Shown here piece by piece: positions 45,917-55,096 of a DNA stretch of 64,000 nt. The stretch's first letter is position 1. Each line of letters begins with the position of its first letter. This DNA comes from Corynebacterium sp. CNJ-954 (GTDB lineage Bacteria; Actinomycetota; Actinomycetes; Mycobacteriales; Mycobacteriaceae): NCBI RefSeq assembly GCF_001942345.1, contig NZ_MKKI01000033.1:62001-126000 (forward strand), read 5' to 3'. The notes beneath the pieces were generated by a model. That model did not search any database and had not been told where the DNA came from. It was given only the letters and a program-made list of their open reading frames with translations. Made by a program: the position numbers and the translations under genes.

Positions 45917-47602
45917 TCACCTGTCGACGGCGTAGAGGGTCCACCGTCCGGACGACCAGAGCTCATCGTGCTCCCGCAGGACGTCGGCCATGCCGCGGGT
46001 GTCGACGCCACCGTTCCCACCGGCTCCACCGTCCTCGACGACGACCAGGTCGATACCCCGGTCCGCCAGCGTGTCCTCCCCGGACGCCAGCTCGTTGAGG
46101 GCGGCGACCGTGTCCGGATCACCGTCGACCAGGGCACCGTCGACGATCAGGTAGCCCGGGTCGAGGGGCCGGCCGGGCAGCATCTTGAGTGCCGGGTCCA
46201 ATGCGGGACGGTCCCCGATCATCCGGTAGTTACCGGGCGGCCACAACAGGGTCCGGGTAGTTATCCCGTGATCGTCCTGCCAGGTAGTGACCTGGTCGGC
46301 GAGTTCCTCGTAGACGCCGTCGAGTTGCACGGGGGCGAGGTCGGCGAGATCCCGCGGCAACACGGGTACCGCGACCCACACCAGGGCGAGGACGGCGGTG
46401 GAGCATGCGGCGGCCGTGCGCCGTCCTGCCTGCACCACGGGTGTCACCGCCGAGGCGAGGAGGACAATCAGCCCGGGAAGCGCGAGGACCACGAACTTCT
46501 GGGAGTCGCGGACCAGACCAGCTCCCGGCACGTATTCGAGGAACCACCCGGTCACAGTGATCCCCGGGGCAGTGGACATCAGGGCCGGGACCACGACGGA
46601 CGCCAGGGCCAGCCAGACCAGGGGGGCACCCCGTAGCCGACCGCGACGCGACAGCAGGACCGCAGCCACGACGGCCGCGAGCGCCAGGACCACTCCGGCA
46701 CCGGTGCTCACCGGTGCGAGTGCTTCGCGGGAAGCGGGGATCGCGTCAGCATTCCAGATCCCGCCGAGCCCGGCCAACGCCCCCAGCGCGCCGACGCCCG
46801 GTTCTGCCCCGGCAGCGAACAACGCAGCCCCGGCGGCATCGGTCCGTGTCGCGTCAGCACCCGCGGTGACCAGCGTGGGGATGACCCAGGGGAGGGACAG
46901 GACCGTGCCGACGGTGCCGATGCAGACGACGGTGAACACCCGTCGCCGCGGCGCTGCGCCGACGAGAGCCGCCACTGCCGCGGTCAGGGTGGCCAGGATC
47001 AGGCCGGTCGGGGTCAGGGCACTGACCAGGAGGAGTACGACGAGGGCGACCAGCGATGCCGGCGAGCGTCGCATCGCGCTGACGGCCACGGCGGGCAGCA
47101 GCACCCCGGCGAGGACGACCGACCAATGTCCCTGCAGTAGTCGTTCGGCGACGTAGGGATTCCACAGGGTGACTGCCGCGGCGAGCGCGCCGGCGACCCA
47201 GGCCCCCCGACGGCTGTCACCGCTGTCGCCATCGCGACCGACGACCTGCCGGACGAGTGCTGCCGCCCCGAGGGCACCGACGTAGCCTCCCGCCAGCATG
47301 AGCACGCTGACCGTCACCGGTGGTGGGCAGAGCGGGGACAACCAGGCCAGCACCGTGTCCTGGGGGACGGCGCGCGGAAGCCCGTCGCGGGCGGTGGCCA
47401 GGTCGTTCAGGGCCATGGAGTGGGGGACGACCATGTCCCGGAGGATCAGGGACGGGGTCGCGGAACCCGGGCCCGCATAGCTGAACAGCGTGGAGAGGAA
47501 CGGCCAGAAGACGATGCCGACCAGCAGTGCGCACCAGAGGTGGAGCAGGAGCGGCGGGCGCACCGTGAGCGGTCGCGACGGGCTCTGGTCCTGCGTGGTC
47601 AT
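45917..47602 (-). CDS. Polytopic GT-C-like membrane protein (Rv0226c position)
   Basis: 561 aa from ATG 47602, about twelve hydrophobic helices followed by a C-terminal soluble domain (about 455-561). An acidic loop after the first helix and PYVAERLLQGHWSVVLAG in the middle are compatible with a GT-C glycosyltransferase, but the diagnostic motif is not certain. The C-terminal TTRTLLWPPGNYRMIGDRPALDP resembles the extracytoplasmic part of arabinosyltransferase-like proteins. Rv0226c holds the same place between GT4 and the DUF3068 gene. It lies 85 bp downstream of the DUF3068 gene. Confidence 0.75.
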   Translation of the reverse strand: MTTQDQSPSRPLTVRPPLLLHLWCALLVGIVFWPFLSTLFSYAGPGSATPSLILRDMVVPHSMALNDLATARDGLPRAVPQDTVLAWLSPLCPPPVTVSVLMLAGGYVGALGAAALVRQVVGRDGDSGDSRRGAWVAGALAAAVTLWNPYVAERLLQGHWSVVLAGVLLPAVAVSAMRRSPASLVALVVLLLVSALTPTGLILATLTAAVAALVGAAPRRRVFTVVCIGTVGTVLSLPWVIPTLVTAGADATRTDAAGAALFAAGAEPGVGALGALAGLGGIWNADAIPASREALAPVSTGAGVVLALAAVVAAVLLSRRGRLRGAPLVWLALASVVVPALMSTAPGITVTGWFLEYVPGAGLVRDSQKFVVLALPGLIVLLASAVTPVVQAGRRTAAACSTAVLALVWVAVPVLPRDLADLAPVQLDGVYEELADQVTTWQDDHGITTRTLLWPPGNYRMIGDRPALDPALKMLPGRPLDPGYLIVDGALVDGDPDTVAALNELASGEDTLADRGIDLVVVEDGGAGGNGGVDTRGMADVLREHDELWSSGRWTLYAVDR

Positions 47603-47687
47603 CGTCTCATCGTAGGCAGGTGCGGCATAGTACGCCTCGCTGGGAAACCCCACCGGTAAAACAGCAGGTCGCCACGGGGTGGAGGTG

Positions 47688-48962
47688 TCAGTTGCGGTGG
47701 CGACCGGCGGCCCGGGAGAGCAGGAAGCCGATGATGAGCAGGATGACACCGATGATCCCGGCGCCCCACGGCACGTAGGTGCCGATGAGGTCCATGGTCT
47801 TCAGACCGTCCTTCGCGCGTGCCATCTGGTTGTCGTGTGTCTCGTCGTTGAACTCACCGGGGTAGTACAGGGCGGTGCGGGTCGGGTTCTCCAGCTCGCG
47901 CTCCCGGTTCTCCGGCTTGGCCATCTCCTCGGCTTCCGCATCGTCGCGGGCGTAGAACATCCAGACTTCCTCGGCGCCGTGGACGATCACGCCGGTGTCG
48001 GGCTGGACTCGCAGGACGCGGTTGACGGTGTAGTACCGGCTCATCTCGACCTCCGGGCCCAGGTCGGCGTCCGCCGCGTCGTCCGAGCCCTCTGCGTCGT
48101 CGGCGCCCTCATCGGAGTCTTCGTCGTTCGTCGCGGCGGGGTCGTCCTCCGGATCCCATCCGTCGACCTCGTCGGGGGTCAGCCCCCACTTCGCGGCCGG
48201 GAACGACAGCTTCAGCGAACCGAGGGACTGCCGGTCGGCGGCGCTGAGCTCACCGTCACCCTTGAGCATGGCCTCCACGTTGGGGTACATCTCCGACGGG
48301 CCGATCTCCTGCTCGAAGCGGTAGACCGTCTCGCCGTCCATCTTCTCCTGGTCGACGAAGTCGATGTCGTTGGTCTCCATCAACCGGTGGTCGAAGAACG
48401 GGTAGGCTTTCTTCTCCGTGTTGAAGGGGAACTGGAACTGCAGGCCGGTCCGGGTGAACTGCGGGACGTCCTCCTGGACGTTGCCGCCGTCGGCCCCGGG
48501 GGCGGTGATGTTCAGTGACGAGGTCGGCTCGTCGACGGGGAAGGCGGTCTTGCGGTCCAGCGTGACCCGGTCGATCTCGGCGGAGAGCAGGTTCTCCGGC
48601 TCCGGCAGGTCGGCCTGGTAGACGGTACCGCCGGCCTCCAGGGTGACCTCGTCGTCGTCGGTGGGGTCCTGGGCCATGACGAACCGCTGGGACTGAATGT
48701 CGGTCTCCGGCCAGATGAAGCAGCTGACCACCTTGTTCTCCCCGCGGCACTCCGGCAGTGAGTCCTTCCCGGCCACCGGCTTGTCGGCGGCGAGTGCCCC
48801 GGCATCGGTCAGGATCCCCGGCGTGACCTTGGTGACCGTCGCCGACTCGATGTCCTTCGGGATGACCTTGCCTTTGGGGAGGACGTAGATCGGCAAAGCC
48901 AGTGCGATGACCAGCAGTGCGGCGCCGAGGATGATGGCGAGGTGGGAGAAGACCTTCTTCAT
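47688..48962 (-). CDS. DUF3068 family membrane protein (Rv0227c-like)
   Basis: 424 aa from ATG 48962 (MKKVFSHLAIILGAALLVIALALPIYV). Topology: one N-terminal helix, a ~350-residue extracytoplasmic domain, one C-terminal helix (GAGIIGVILLIIGFLLSRAAG). The soluble part has the DUF3068 pattern FPFNTEKKAYPFFDHRLMET and YRFEQEIGPSEMYP, with an acidic low-complexity insert at about 280-305. Rv0227c-type proteins are encoded beside tmaT; they are envelope associated but mechanistically undefined. It is divergent from tmaT. Confidence 0.85.
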   Translation of the reverse strand: MKKVFSHLAIILGAALLVIALALPIYVLPKGKVIPKDIESATVTKVTPGILTDAGALAADKPVAGKDSLPECRGENKVVSCFIWPETDIQSQRFVMAQDPTDDDEVTLEAGGTVYQADLPEPENLLSAEIDRVTLDRKTAFPVDEPTSSLNITAPGADGGNVQEDVPQFTRTGLQFQFPFNTEKKAYPFFDHRLMETNDIDFVDQEKMDGETVYRFEQEIGPSEMYPNVEAMLKGDGELSAADRQSLGSLKLSFPAAKWGLTPDEVDGWDPEDDPAATNDEDSDEGADDAEGSDDAADADLGPEVEMSRYYTVNRVLRVQPDTGVIVHGAEEVWMFYARDDAEAEEMAKPENRERELENPTRTALYYPGEFNDETHDNQMARAKDGLKTMDLIGTYVPWGAGIIGVILLIIGFLLSRAAGRHRN

Positions 48963-49133
48963 GGTGGCCTGGTTCCTGTCCTGGTGTACGTCAGAGAGCG
49001 GGGTGTTCACGGCTACTTTACCGGCTGAAACTACGATGCCGGGGAGGAACGCGCTGCGAAAAACAATAATGGTGAGAGACGTTCACCCGTGGGAGGCTCG
49101 GAGAGTAGCGTCACCACGGTATCCTGATCGTCG

Positions 49134-50267
49134 ATGAGCACGCCGAGCCGGTCCCCGAAAGCTTTCCTCCCCGCCCTGGAGGGGTTGCGTGCGGTCGCGG
49201 CGTTGGGGATCATCGTCGCCCATGTAGCCTTCCAGACCGGCAACGACACCGGCGCGCTGGTCAACCGGATGATGGCACGGCTGGACTTCTTCGTTCCCGT
49301 CTTCTTCGCACTGTCCGGCTTCCTGTTGTGGCGCCGTCACGCTGCAGAGACGGGGTGGATGTCCTACTACGTGAAACGCCTCGGCCGAATCATGCCGGCC
49401 TACTGGGTGACAGTGGTCGTCGTGCTGCTGTTGTTCCCGGTGGCGTCGGAGGGCGGCGCGCCGGGGCCGGTGGCCACAGTGGCGAATCTGCTGCTGCTGC
49501 AGAACTACGTGCCGGACGGTCTGGTCGGTGGGCTGACGCACCTGTGGTCGCTGTGTGTGGAAATGTTCTTCTATCTGCTGATGCCGCTGCTGGCGCTTGC
49601 GGTGGGACGGCGGAGTCGGCGGATGAGGGTGACTGCGATCCTCGCCGTGGGGTGCCTGAGCTACGTGTGGCCGTTCATCGCGTGGCATGACGCGGAGGTG
49701 AACGCGCACATCATGCCGTGGGCCTTCCTGTCCTGGTTCGGGGCGGGACTGCTCGCCGCCGAGCTCGAGGGCTGGTTGGCGGACACCGGGGCTCCGGGAC
49801 GGGAAGGTGCCGCCCGTGCCGTCCGGCGATGGGCGGGGCGACGGTGGATATGGATTCTGCTGGCGGTGCTGGCGGTGTTCGTCGCCGCCGTGGACGGACC
49901 TGAGGGGCTGGTCACTGCGGGGGACGGTGAGTTCGCCCGGCGCACTTTCTACGGCATGGTCTTCGCTGCCAGCCTGATTGTCCCGTGGGCGGTGCAACCG
50001 GAGTCCCGGGTGCTGGACTCGGCGGTGATGCAGGCGTTGGGGCGGTGGTCGTACTCCATCTTCCTGTGGCACATGGCGATGTTGTCGCTGGTGTTCCCGC
50101 TGCTGGGGATCGGACTGTTCCAGGGGCAGACGGTGCTCGTACTGGTGGCGACGGTGGTGTTGACCATCCCGGTCGCGGCGCTGAGTTACGCGCTGGTGGA
50201 GGACCCTGCACGCCGGGCGGTGAACCGGTGGTGGAAGGGCCGTCTACTTGATAGATCTATCAAGTAG
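49134..50267 (+). CDS. tmaT: Acyltransferase family 3 protein, TmaT type (trehalose monomycolate acetyltransferase)
   Basis: 377 aa integral membrane acyltransferase (nodulation/OafA-type, 10 helices). Motif ALEGLRAVAALGIIVAHVAFQTG includes the catalytic His; FFVPVFFALSGFLLWRR and THLWSLCVEMFFYLLMPLL follow the family. In C. glutamicum TmaT acetylates trehalose monomycolate before MmpL export, and Rv0228 is its mycobacterial counterpart. Neighbouring mtrP, GT4 and DUF3068 genes support the assignment. The stop codon lies inside a long palindrome (50244-50267). Confidence 0.85.
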   Translation: MSTPSRSPKAFLPALEGLRAVAALGIIVAHVAFQTGNDTGALVNRMMARLDFFVPVFFALSGFLLWRRHAAETGWMSYYVKRLGRIMPAYWVTVVVVLLLFPVASEGGAPGPVATVANLLLLQNYVPDGLVGGLTHLWSLCVEMFFYLLMPLLALAVGRRSRRMRVTAILAVGCLSYVWPFIAWHDAEVNAHIMPWAFLSWFGAGLLAAELEGWLADTGAPGREGAARAVRRWAGRRWIWILLAVLAVFVAAVDGPEGLVTAGDGEFARRTFYGMVFAASLIVPWAVQPESRVLDSAVMQALGRWSYSIFLWHMAMLSLVFPLLGIGLFQGQTVLVLVATVVLTIPVAALSYALVEDPARRAVNRWWKGRLLDRSIK

Positions 50268-50278
50268 CTATCAAGTAG
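50244..50278. repeat. 24-bp palindrome plus direct repeat at the tmaT 3' end
   Basis: A perfect 24-bp palindrome whose left half is CTACTTGATAGA spans 50244-50267 and includes the tmaT TAG stop. The 11-mer CTATCAAGTAG (50257-50267) is repeated directly at 50268-50278. It is AT-rich compared with its surroundings. It could be a regulatory site or a footprint at the boundary of the inserted catabolic module; no T-tract supports a terminator. Confidence 0.75.
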
Positions 50279-50316
50279 CGTGCGTTTGAGATGTATGCTG
50301 CCGATCTGAACGCTGG

Positions 50317-51240
50317 CTATGGCTCTCGGTCGTGACGCCCGAAGTGTTGTTCCGACACTTTGACGGAGATCTCGCAGAGAGCTTCGGCGGCGGGGCTGTT
50401 GCTGTCGTTTCGGACAGCGAGAGCGAGGAAACTCTCTGCCCGGGTGTCCGAGAGTTTCACGAAGTCGACGCCGAGGTAGGGGATGAGGGAAAACTGGTGG
50501 GACACGAGTGTCACCCCGATATGACTGGCCACCAGACTCATGAGCATCGGGGTGCTGCTCGCGTAGTCGACGAAGTTCGGTGCGAAACCCGCGGCAGCGC
50601 ATGCCTGGGCAGTGGATCCGCTGATGCCACCGCCGAGAGCCTGCGAGTACGTCAGGAACTTCTCATCGGCGAGTTCGGCGAGTGCGATGGTGGACCGCCC
50701 GGACAGTGGGTGGCCGCTCGGCAGGGCGGCAATGAGGGGATCGGGGTGCAGCATGGTCAGATCGACGGTCTGTGACTCCACCGGGGGTCGAAGATAGGCG
50801 ACGTCCACTCCGCGTTGTTCGAGGTGGTCGACTGATTCGAAGGAGTTCATCTCCCGCAGCTGGAGCTGGACTTCAGGGAACTCCTGCCGGAACTGCTGGA
50901 GGACGTGGGGGAGAAAATCGAAGGCCACTGGTTCGGTGTAGCCGACGGACAGGGAGCCCGTCTTCCCGGCTGCGGCATCGGCCGCCACACGTCGGGCGCG
51001 GTCATTGACCTCGAGGAGGACCCTGGCCTCGGCGAGGAAGGCGGTACCGGCAGTGCTGAGTTCGACTCCGCGTCCCGCCCGGTTGAACAGCCGCACACCG
51101 AGTGCGGACTCCAACGACTGAACCTGTCTGGTCAGGGGGGACTGGCTGACGCGAAGACGGAGCGCTGCACGCCGGAAATTGGATTCCTCGGCCACTGCAA
51201 TGAACGAGCGCAGTTGGTGAAACGTGAAATCTGATGCCAT
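50317..51240 (-). CDS. LysR-family transcriptional regulator
   Basis: 307 aa from ATG 51240 (MASDFTFHQLRSFIAVAEESNFRRAALRLRVSQSPLTRQVQSLE). N-terminal winged helix and a C-terminal effector-binding domain (TGSLSVGYTEPVAFDFLPHVLQQF). It resembles the BenM/CatR-type subgroup that senses small carboxylates. It is divergent from the ABC/dehydrogenase operon and presumably activates it. Confidence 0.92.
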   Translation of the reverse strand: MASDFTFHQLRSFIAVAEESNFRRAALRLRVSQSPLTRQVQSLESALGVRLFNRAGRGVELSTAGTAFLAEARVLLEVNDRARRVAADAAAGKTGSLSVGYTEPVAFDFLPHVLQQFRQEFPEVQLQLREMNSFESVDHLEQRGVDVAYLRPPVESQTVDLTMLHPDPLIAALPSGHPLSGRSTIALAELADEKFLTYSQALGGGISGSTAQACAAAGFAPNFVDYASSTPMLMSLVASHIGVTLVSHQFSLIPYLGVDFVKLSDTRAESFLALAVRNDSNSPAAEALCEISVKVSEQHFGRHDREP

Positions 51241-51264
51241 GAACAGCAACCATATCCGAGATAA

Positions 51265-51280
51265 TTGCAATAGACAGCAA
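51265..51280. promoter_or_regulatory. Candidate LysR binding site
   Basis: TTGC-N8-GCAA dyad (51265-51268 and 51277-51280) in the 111-bp divergent region. LysR regulators use T-N11-A-type dyads of this size; assignment tentative. Confidence 0.4.
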
Positions 51281-51351
51281 ATATGACCTGCGTTACTGTT
51301 TTCCCTACGAAGTAATCCACACCACACACCGCCACACTGAGGAGGACCCTG

Positions 51352-52161
51352 ATGATCACTCTGGAGGCTGTTGACGTCGAATTTCCCAAGCCGGGAGCTG
51401 AGTCGGAACGAGTACATGCCCTGGCGAATCTGGACCTGACCGTTGAAGACCAGGAGTTTGTCTGTCTGCTGGGCCCGAGCGGTTGCGGTAAATCGACGGC
51501 ACTCAACCTGATCGCAGGGTTCACCACCCCGAGCCGCGGACACGTCGAGGTCGACGGTCAGCCACTGGAAGGCCCCTCACCGGAACGGGGTGTTGTCTTT
51601 CAGGAGGCCACGTTGTTCCCCTGGATGACTGTCCGGTCCAACGTGGCGTTCGGCCCGAAGATGCGGAAGTCGGAGTCATCCGAGACGATCGAGAAGAACG
51701 TCGACCAGTACCTGGAGAACGTCGGTCTCGCGGGGTTCGACAAACACCTGCCCAAAGAGCTGTCCGGTGGTATGCGGCAACGCGTCGGTCTGGCCCGCGT
51801 CCTGGTCAACGATCCACCGATCCTGCTCATGGATGAGCCTTTCGGTGCCCTTGACGCGCAGACACGGATCACGATGCAGGAACTCCTCCTGGAGCTGTGG
51901 GAGAGAGACCGGAAGACGGTCCTCTTCGTCACCCACGACATCGATGAAGCGCTGATTCTCAGCGACCGGATCTTGGTCATGTCGCCGCGCCCGGGGCGGA
52001 TCAGCAAGGAAATTCGCGTGGATCTTCCCCGCCCCCGGACCCATGAGCTGATCACGGACCCGGACTACGTCCGGCTCCGTCAGGAACTGTTCGAGGAGCT
52101 GCGGCACGAGACCCATCGCGCCGATGAGCTCATCGAGCAGGAAATGTCGAAAGGACGCTGA
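51352..52161 (+). CDS. ABC transporter ATPase, nitrate/sulfonate/taurine type
   Basis: 269 aa, ATG 51352 after GGAGG. Walker A LLGPSGCGKSTALNL, Q-loop FQEATLFPWMTV, signature LSGGMRQRVGLARVLV, Walker B ILLMDEPFGALDAQT, His-switch THD. The FPWMTV Q-loop and overall layout match the TauB/SsuB/NrtD group, which energises import of sulfonates, nitrate, or small organic acids and pyrimidine precursors. First gene of the operon. Confidence 0.94.
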   Translation: MITLEAVDVEFPKPGAESERVHALANLDLTVEDQEFVCLLGPSGCGKSTALNLIAGFTTPSRGHVEVDGQPLEGPSPERGVVFQEATLFPWMTVRSNVAFGPKMRKSESSETIEKNVDQYLENVGLAGFDKHLPKELSGGMRQRVGLARVLVNDPPILLMDEPFGALDAQTRITMQELLLELWERDRKTVLFVTHDIDEALILSDRILVMSPRPGRISKEIRVDLPRPRTHELITDPDYVRLRQELFEELRHETHRADELIEQEMSKGR

Positions 52162-52164
52162 GTC

Positions 52165-53205
52165 ATGAGTACATCACTGACCAGAAACTGGGTATTCCGG
52201 CTTGTCGTGGCGATCATCCTGTTGGCAGCCGTTGTCGTGGCTGGTCGTACCTATGCCGCGAAATCCGGGACGGCCGACGAGAACAGGGTGAGGATCGGCT
52301 GGGTCTCGGCCGCGACCTGGGTCCCGTGGGCCACGCTTGACGAGGAGCTCGACGACGGCACCAATGTCGAACTCACCCCGTTCAAGAGCTCGAATGATGC
52401 TTTGACAGCCCTCGCCAACGGCTCCGTGGACATGGCACCGGTGGGATACAACAACCTCGCGTCGTTGCTGACGTCCGGAAATCCACGTGTCTCCTTCGTG
52501 TCCGGTATCAGCTCCAACGGTTCAGTGTTCCTCGCCAGAGAAGGCAGCGGCATTGATTCCTGGGACGACCTGAAAGGCAAACGCATCGGCTCCGTCCGCG
52601 GCTCGACCCAGTACATCAACCTGGCTGCCGCCATGGAGACCCGTGGCATGGACATTGACCGGGACACCCAGTACATGAACATGCAGTCCTTCCCGGACCT
52701 GAATCTTGCGCTTCAGCGCGGTGACGTCGACGGTATCGTCACGTTCCCTCCGCTGTCCGGGGAAGCAGAGGAAGCCGGCTACGGTCACATCGTTCCCGAC
52801 ATCCAGGACAGTCTCTATGACGGGTCGTTCAGCGTCGCCAGCGGGATCCTCGCCAATGACGCGTTCCTGGAGAATAACCGGGACGAAGCGGTGGAGGTGA
52901 TGCGGGCCTTCAGCAAACGGCTGGAAACGCTGGCGGACGACCCGGAGACCTGGGAGCGCGAGTACCAGGACATCACGGGAAGCTCCGGTACGGGGATCAG
53001 CACCGCACTGGAGAAGAAGTACATCGTCCCGATCCTGGAGATGCCCGAAGACGAGATCAACGGCGTTCCTCCGGTCCTCACCAGGCTCGGAATCATCGAC
53101 GACGACGACAACACTGCACTGGCCGAGCACCTCGACTACTCGATCCTTGAGGACGTCACGGGGAGAACCGCGACGGACCTCGGCAAGAACGGGGACAATT
53201 CATGA
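52165..53205 (+). CDS. ABC transporter substrate-binding protein (TauA/SsuA/NMT1-like)
   Basis: 346 aa with an N-terminal membrane anchor or signal (FRLVVAIILLAAVVVAGRTYA) and no lipobox Cys. Mature domain: VRIGWVSAATWVPWATL, SNDALTALANGSVDMAPVGYNNLASLL and DSWDDLKGKRIGSVRGSTQYINLAAAM follow the NMT1/TauA-like type II fold. The stop overlaps the permease start. The ligand cannot be deduced by eye. Confidence 0.9.
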   Translation: MSTSLTRNWVFRLVVAIILLAAVVVAGRTYAAKSGTADENRVRIGWVSAATWVPWATLDEELDDGTNVELTPFKSSNDALTALANGSVDMAPVGYNNLASLLTSGNPRVSFVSGISSNGSVFLAREGSGIDSWDDLKGKRIGSVRGSTQYINLAAAMETRGMDIDRDTQYMNMQSFPDLNLALQRGDVDGIVTFPPLSGEAEEAGYGHIVPDIQDSLYDGSFSVASGILANDAFLENNRDEAVEVMRAFSKRLETLADDPETWEREYQDITGSSGTGISTALEKKYIVPILEMPEDEINGVPPVLTRLGIIDDDDNTALAEHLDYSILEDVTGRTATDLGKNGDNS

Positions 53206-54086
53206 CTGACACAGCATCAGCACACACCGTGAAGAACACCGCTGCGGAAAAACGTAAGCCACGGCAGAGGCGTCGGTCCTCGTCGCACTCGAAAGTGCAG
53301 TCGATTTCCCTGGCCCTGATCATCCCCGTGATCATCGCAGTCGTCTGGGAAGTCGCAGGACGGGCCGGCTGGATCGCCGACGGGTTGTTCCCTCCGTTGA
53401 GCGTCTGTGTCGCCGCATTCGTCGACTGGGTCTCAGGGATCGGGCTGTTCACCTCCGACTTCACCCCGTCGGAGGCGTACTCCACAACGTGGTTGGCTCA
53501 CGTGGGAGCTTCCGTGGGGCGTGTCCTGATGGGATTCGTCCTCGGCTCCGTCCTGGCCATCGTCTTCGGCATACTGGCCGGGATCAGCTGGCACGCCAAG
53601 CGCATGATCGACCCGACGATCAACGCCATCCGACCGATCTCGGTGACCGGCTGGGTCCCGATTGCGTTGATCATCTTCGGTATCGGCGACCAGCCTGCCG
53701 TCTTCCTCACGGCGCTCGCGACGTTCTTCCCCGTGTACGTCAACACCCTGTCGGGGGTGCAGCGGGTCGACCGTGGCCTGATCCGGGCGGGCAGGATGCT
53801 CGGCGCACCTCAGTACAAGGTCGTGATGAGCATCGTGCTGCCGGCCGCGTCGCCGAACATCATCACCGGCCTCCGGGTATCGCTCGGTATCGCCTGGACC
53901 ACCGTCGTCGTGGCCGAGATTCTCGGTGCGAAGTCGGGCGTCGGTTACGTCCTCATCGACTCGTACAACCAGTTCCGCTTCGATTACGTCATCGCCGCCA
54001 TGGCGACGCTCGGCATCTGCGGAATTGTCACCGACAAACTCCTGCAGTGGATCTTCGCGGATGCGCTGCGGTGGTCAGACAACTGA
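53202..54086 (+). CDS. ABC transporter permease (TauC/SsuC type)
   Basis: 294 aa, ATG 53202 coupled to the binding-protein stop. Six helices with the BPD_transp_1 EAA-like loop LIRAGRMLGAPQYKVVMSIVLPAASPNIITGLRVSLGIAW. It completes an importer with the two preceding genes. Confidence 0.93.
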   Translation: MTDTASAHTVKNTAAEKRKPRQRRRSSSHSKVQSISLALIIPVIIAVVWEVAGRAGWIADGLFPPLSVCVAAFVDWVSGIGLFTSDFTPSEAYSTTWLAHVGASVGRVLMGFVLGSVLAIVFGILAGISWHAKRMIDPTINAIRPISVTGWVPIALIIFGIGDQPAVFLTALATFFPVYVNTLSGVQRVDRGLIRAGRMLGAPQYKVVMSIVLPAASPNIITGLRVSLGIAWTTVVVAEILGAKSGVGYVLIDSYNQFRFDYVIAAMATLGICGIVTDKLLQWIFADALRWSDN

Positions 54087-54157
54087 CCCCACCTCCACAA
54101 CACACCACCACCTCCGCGGCCGTCACTGACACGGCCCGGCAAAGAGAAAGGATCCAC

Positions 54158-55096
54158 ATGGACCGCAACGACGTTGACTGGAAGGGCTACTTCACCGCCC
54201 CGGTCACACCCTTCACCGCCGATGGTGACCTCGATGAGAAAGCCTTCGGTGACATCATCGGAAGCTCTGTGGATGCCGGTGTGCACGGTATCCTCGTCAA
54301 CGGCAGCACCGGCGAATGGTTCAGCCAGCGGGATCCGGAGCGACGGCGTCTGGCTGAGATCGCCGTCGCAGAGGCCGGTGGCCGGGTACCCGTCATCGTG
54401 GGTGTCACCTGTACCCGCCCCGACGACACGGTCAGCCTCGTGGAGCATGCTGAACGCGCTGGTGCCGACGCGGTGATGGCTTCGCCGCCACCGATGGCAC
54501 GCCCGACCGCGGTCGAACTGGACACCTACTACCGCACGGTGTTCGGTGCCACCGGCCTCCCCGCGTGGATCTACAATTTTCCGCAGGACAACGGCCACTA
54601 CATCGATCTCGACACGGTGGAACGTCTGGCGGAGATCCCGAACGTGGTAGCCATCAAACAGAGCGCCCCGGGTGAAGACACACTCATCCAGACCATCGAG
54701 CGGGTCAGCGACCGCCTGATCGTCTTCGGACACATGCTCAGCAGGCTCGGGTTGGCGTTCATTCGGTCAGACTTCGGAGGAGACGGACATTTCGGCAGTG
54801 GTCTTCTCCTGGGGTCGGACATGCCGGGGTTCTTCGAACACGCCTGGGCCGGCAACTATGACGCAGCCGGCGAGATCGCGGACCGGTTCAGCGAACTGAT
54901 GGCGGTGATGCACGGTGATCGGGCGGACGGCTACAACTGGGCGTTCGGCGGCATGCAGCCGACACTCAAGGCCGCCATGAACCTCCTCGGTCAGCCGGGC
55001 GGGTATCCCCGTGCCCCCAAACTTCCGGTTACCGATCCCGACTCGCTGGACCGTATGGCCCAGGCACTCCGAACTGCCGGTCTCACGGTGAACTGA
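54158..55096 (+). CDS. DapA-family (dihydrodipicolinate synthase/NAL superfamily) aldolase
   Basis: 312 aa from ATG 54158. Class I aldolase TIM barrel: GSTGEWFS (the GTTGE-type carboxylate loop), Tyr in IYNFPQDNGHY and the Schiff-base Lys in NVVAIKQSAPG. This is not the housekeeping dapA: the operon setting and the N-P-Q-D-N-G loop suggest a catabolic lyase or dehydratase that makes or consumes pyruvate or another 2-oxoacid. Its stop overlaps the start of the next gene (TGATG). Confidence 0.88.
   Translation: MDRNDVDWKGYFTAPVTPFTADGDLDEKAFGDIIGSSVDAGVHGILVNGSTGEWFSQRDPERRRLAEIAVAEAGGRVPVIVGVTCTRPDDTVSLVEHAERAGADAVMASPPPMARPTAVELDTYYRTVFGATGLPAWIYNFPQDNGHYIDLDTVERLAEIPNVVAIKQSAPGEDTLIQTIERVSDRLIVFGHMLSRLGLAFIRSDFGGDGHFGSGLLLGSDMPGFFEHAWAGNYDAAGEIADRFSELMAVMHGDRADGYNWAFGGMQPTLKAAMNLLGQPGGYPRAPKLPVTDPDSLDRMAQALRTAGLTVN

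Noticed and set aside
54158..55096. Housekeeping dapA (lysine biosynthesis)
   Set aside because: It lies in a catabolic ABC/dehydrogenase operon and its active-site loop differs from biosynthetic DapA, so only the superfamily is assigned.
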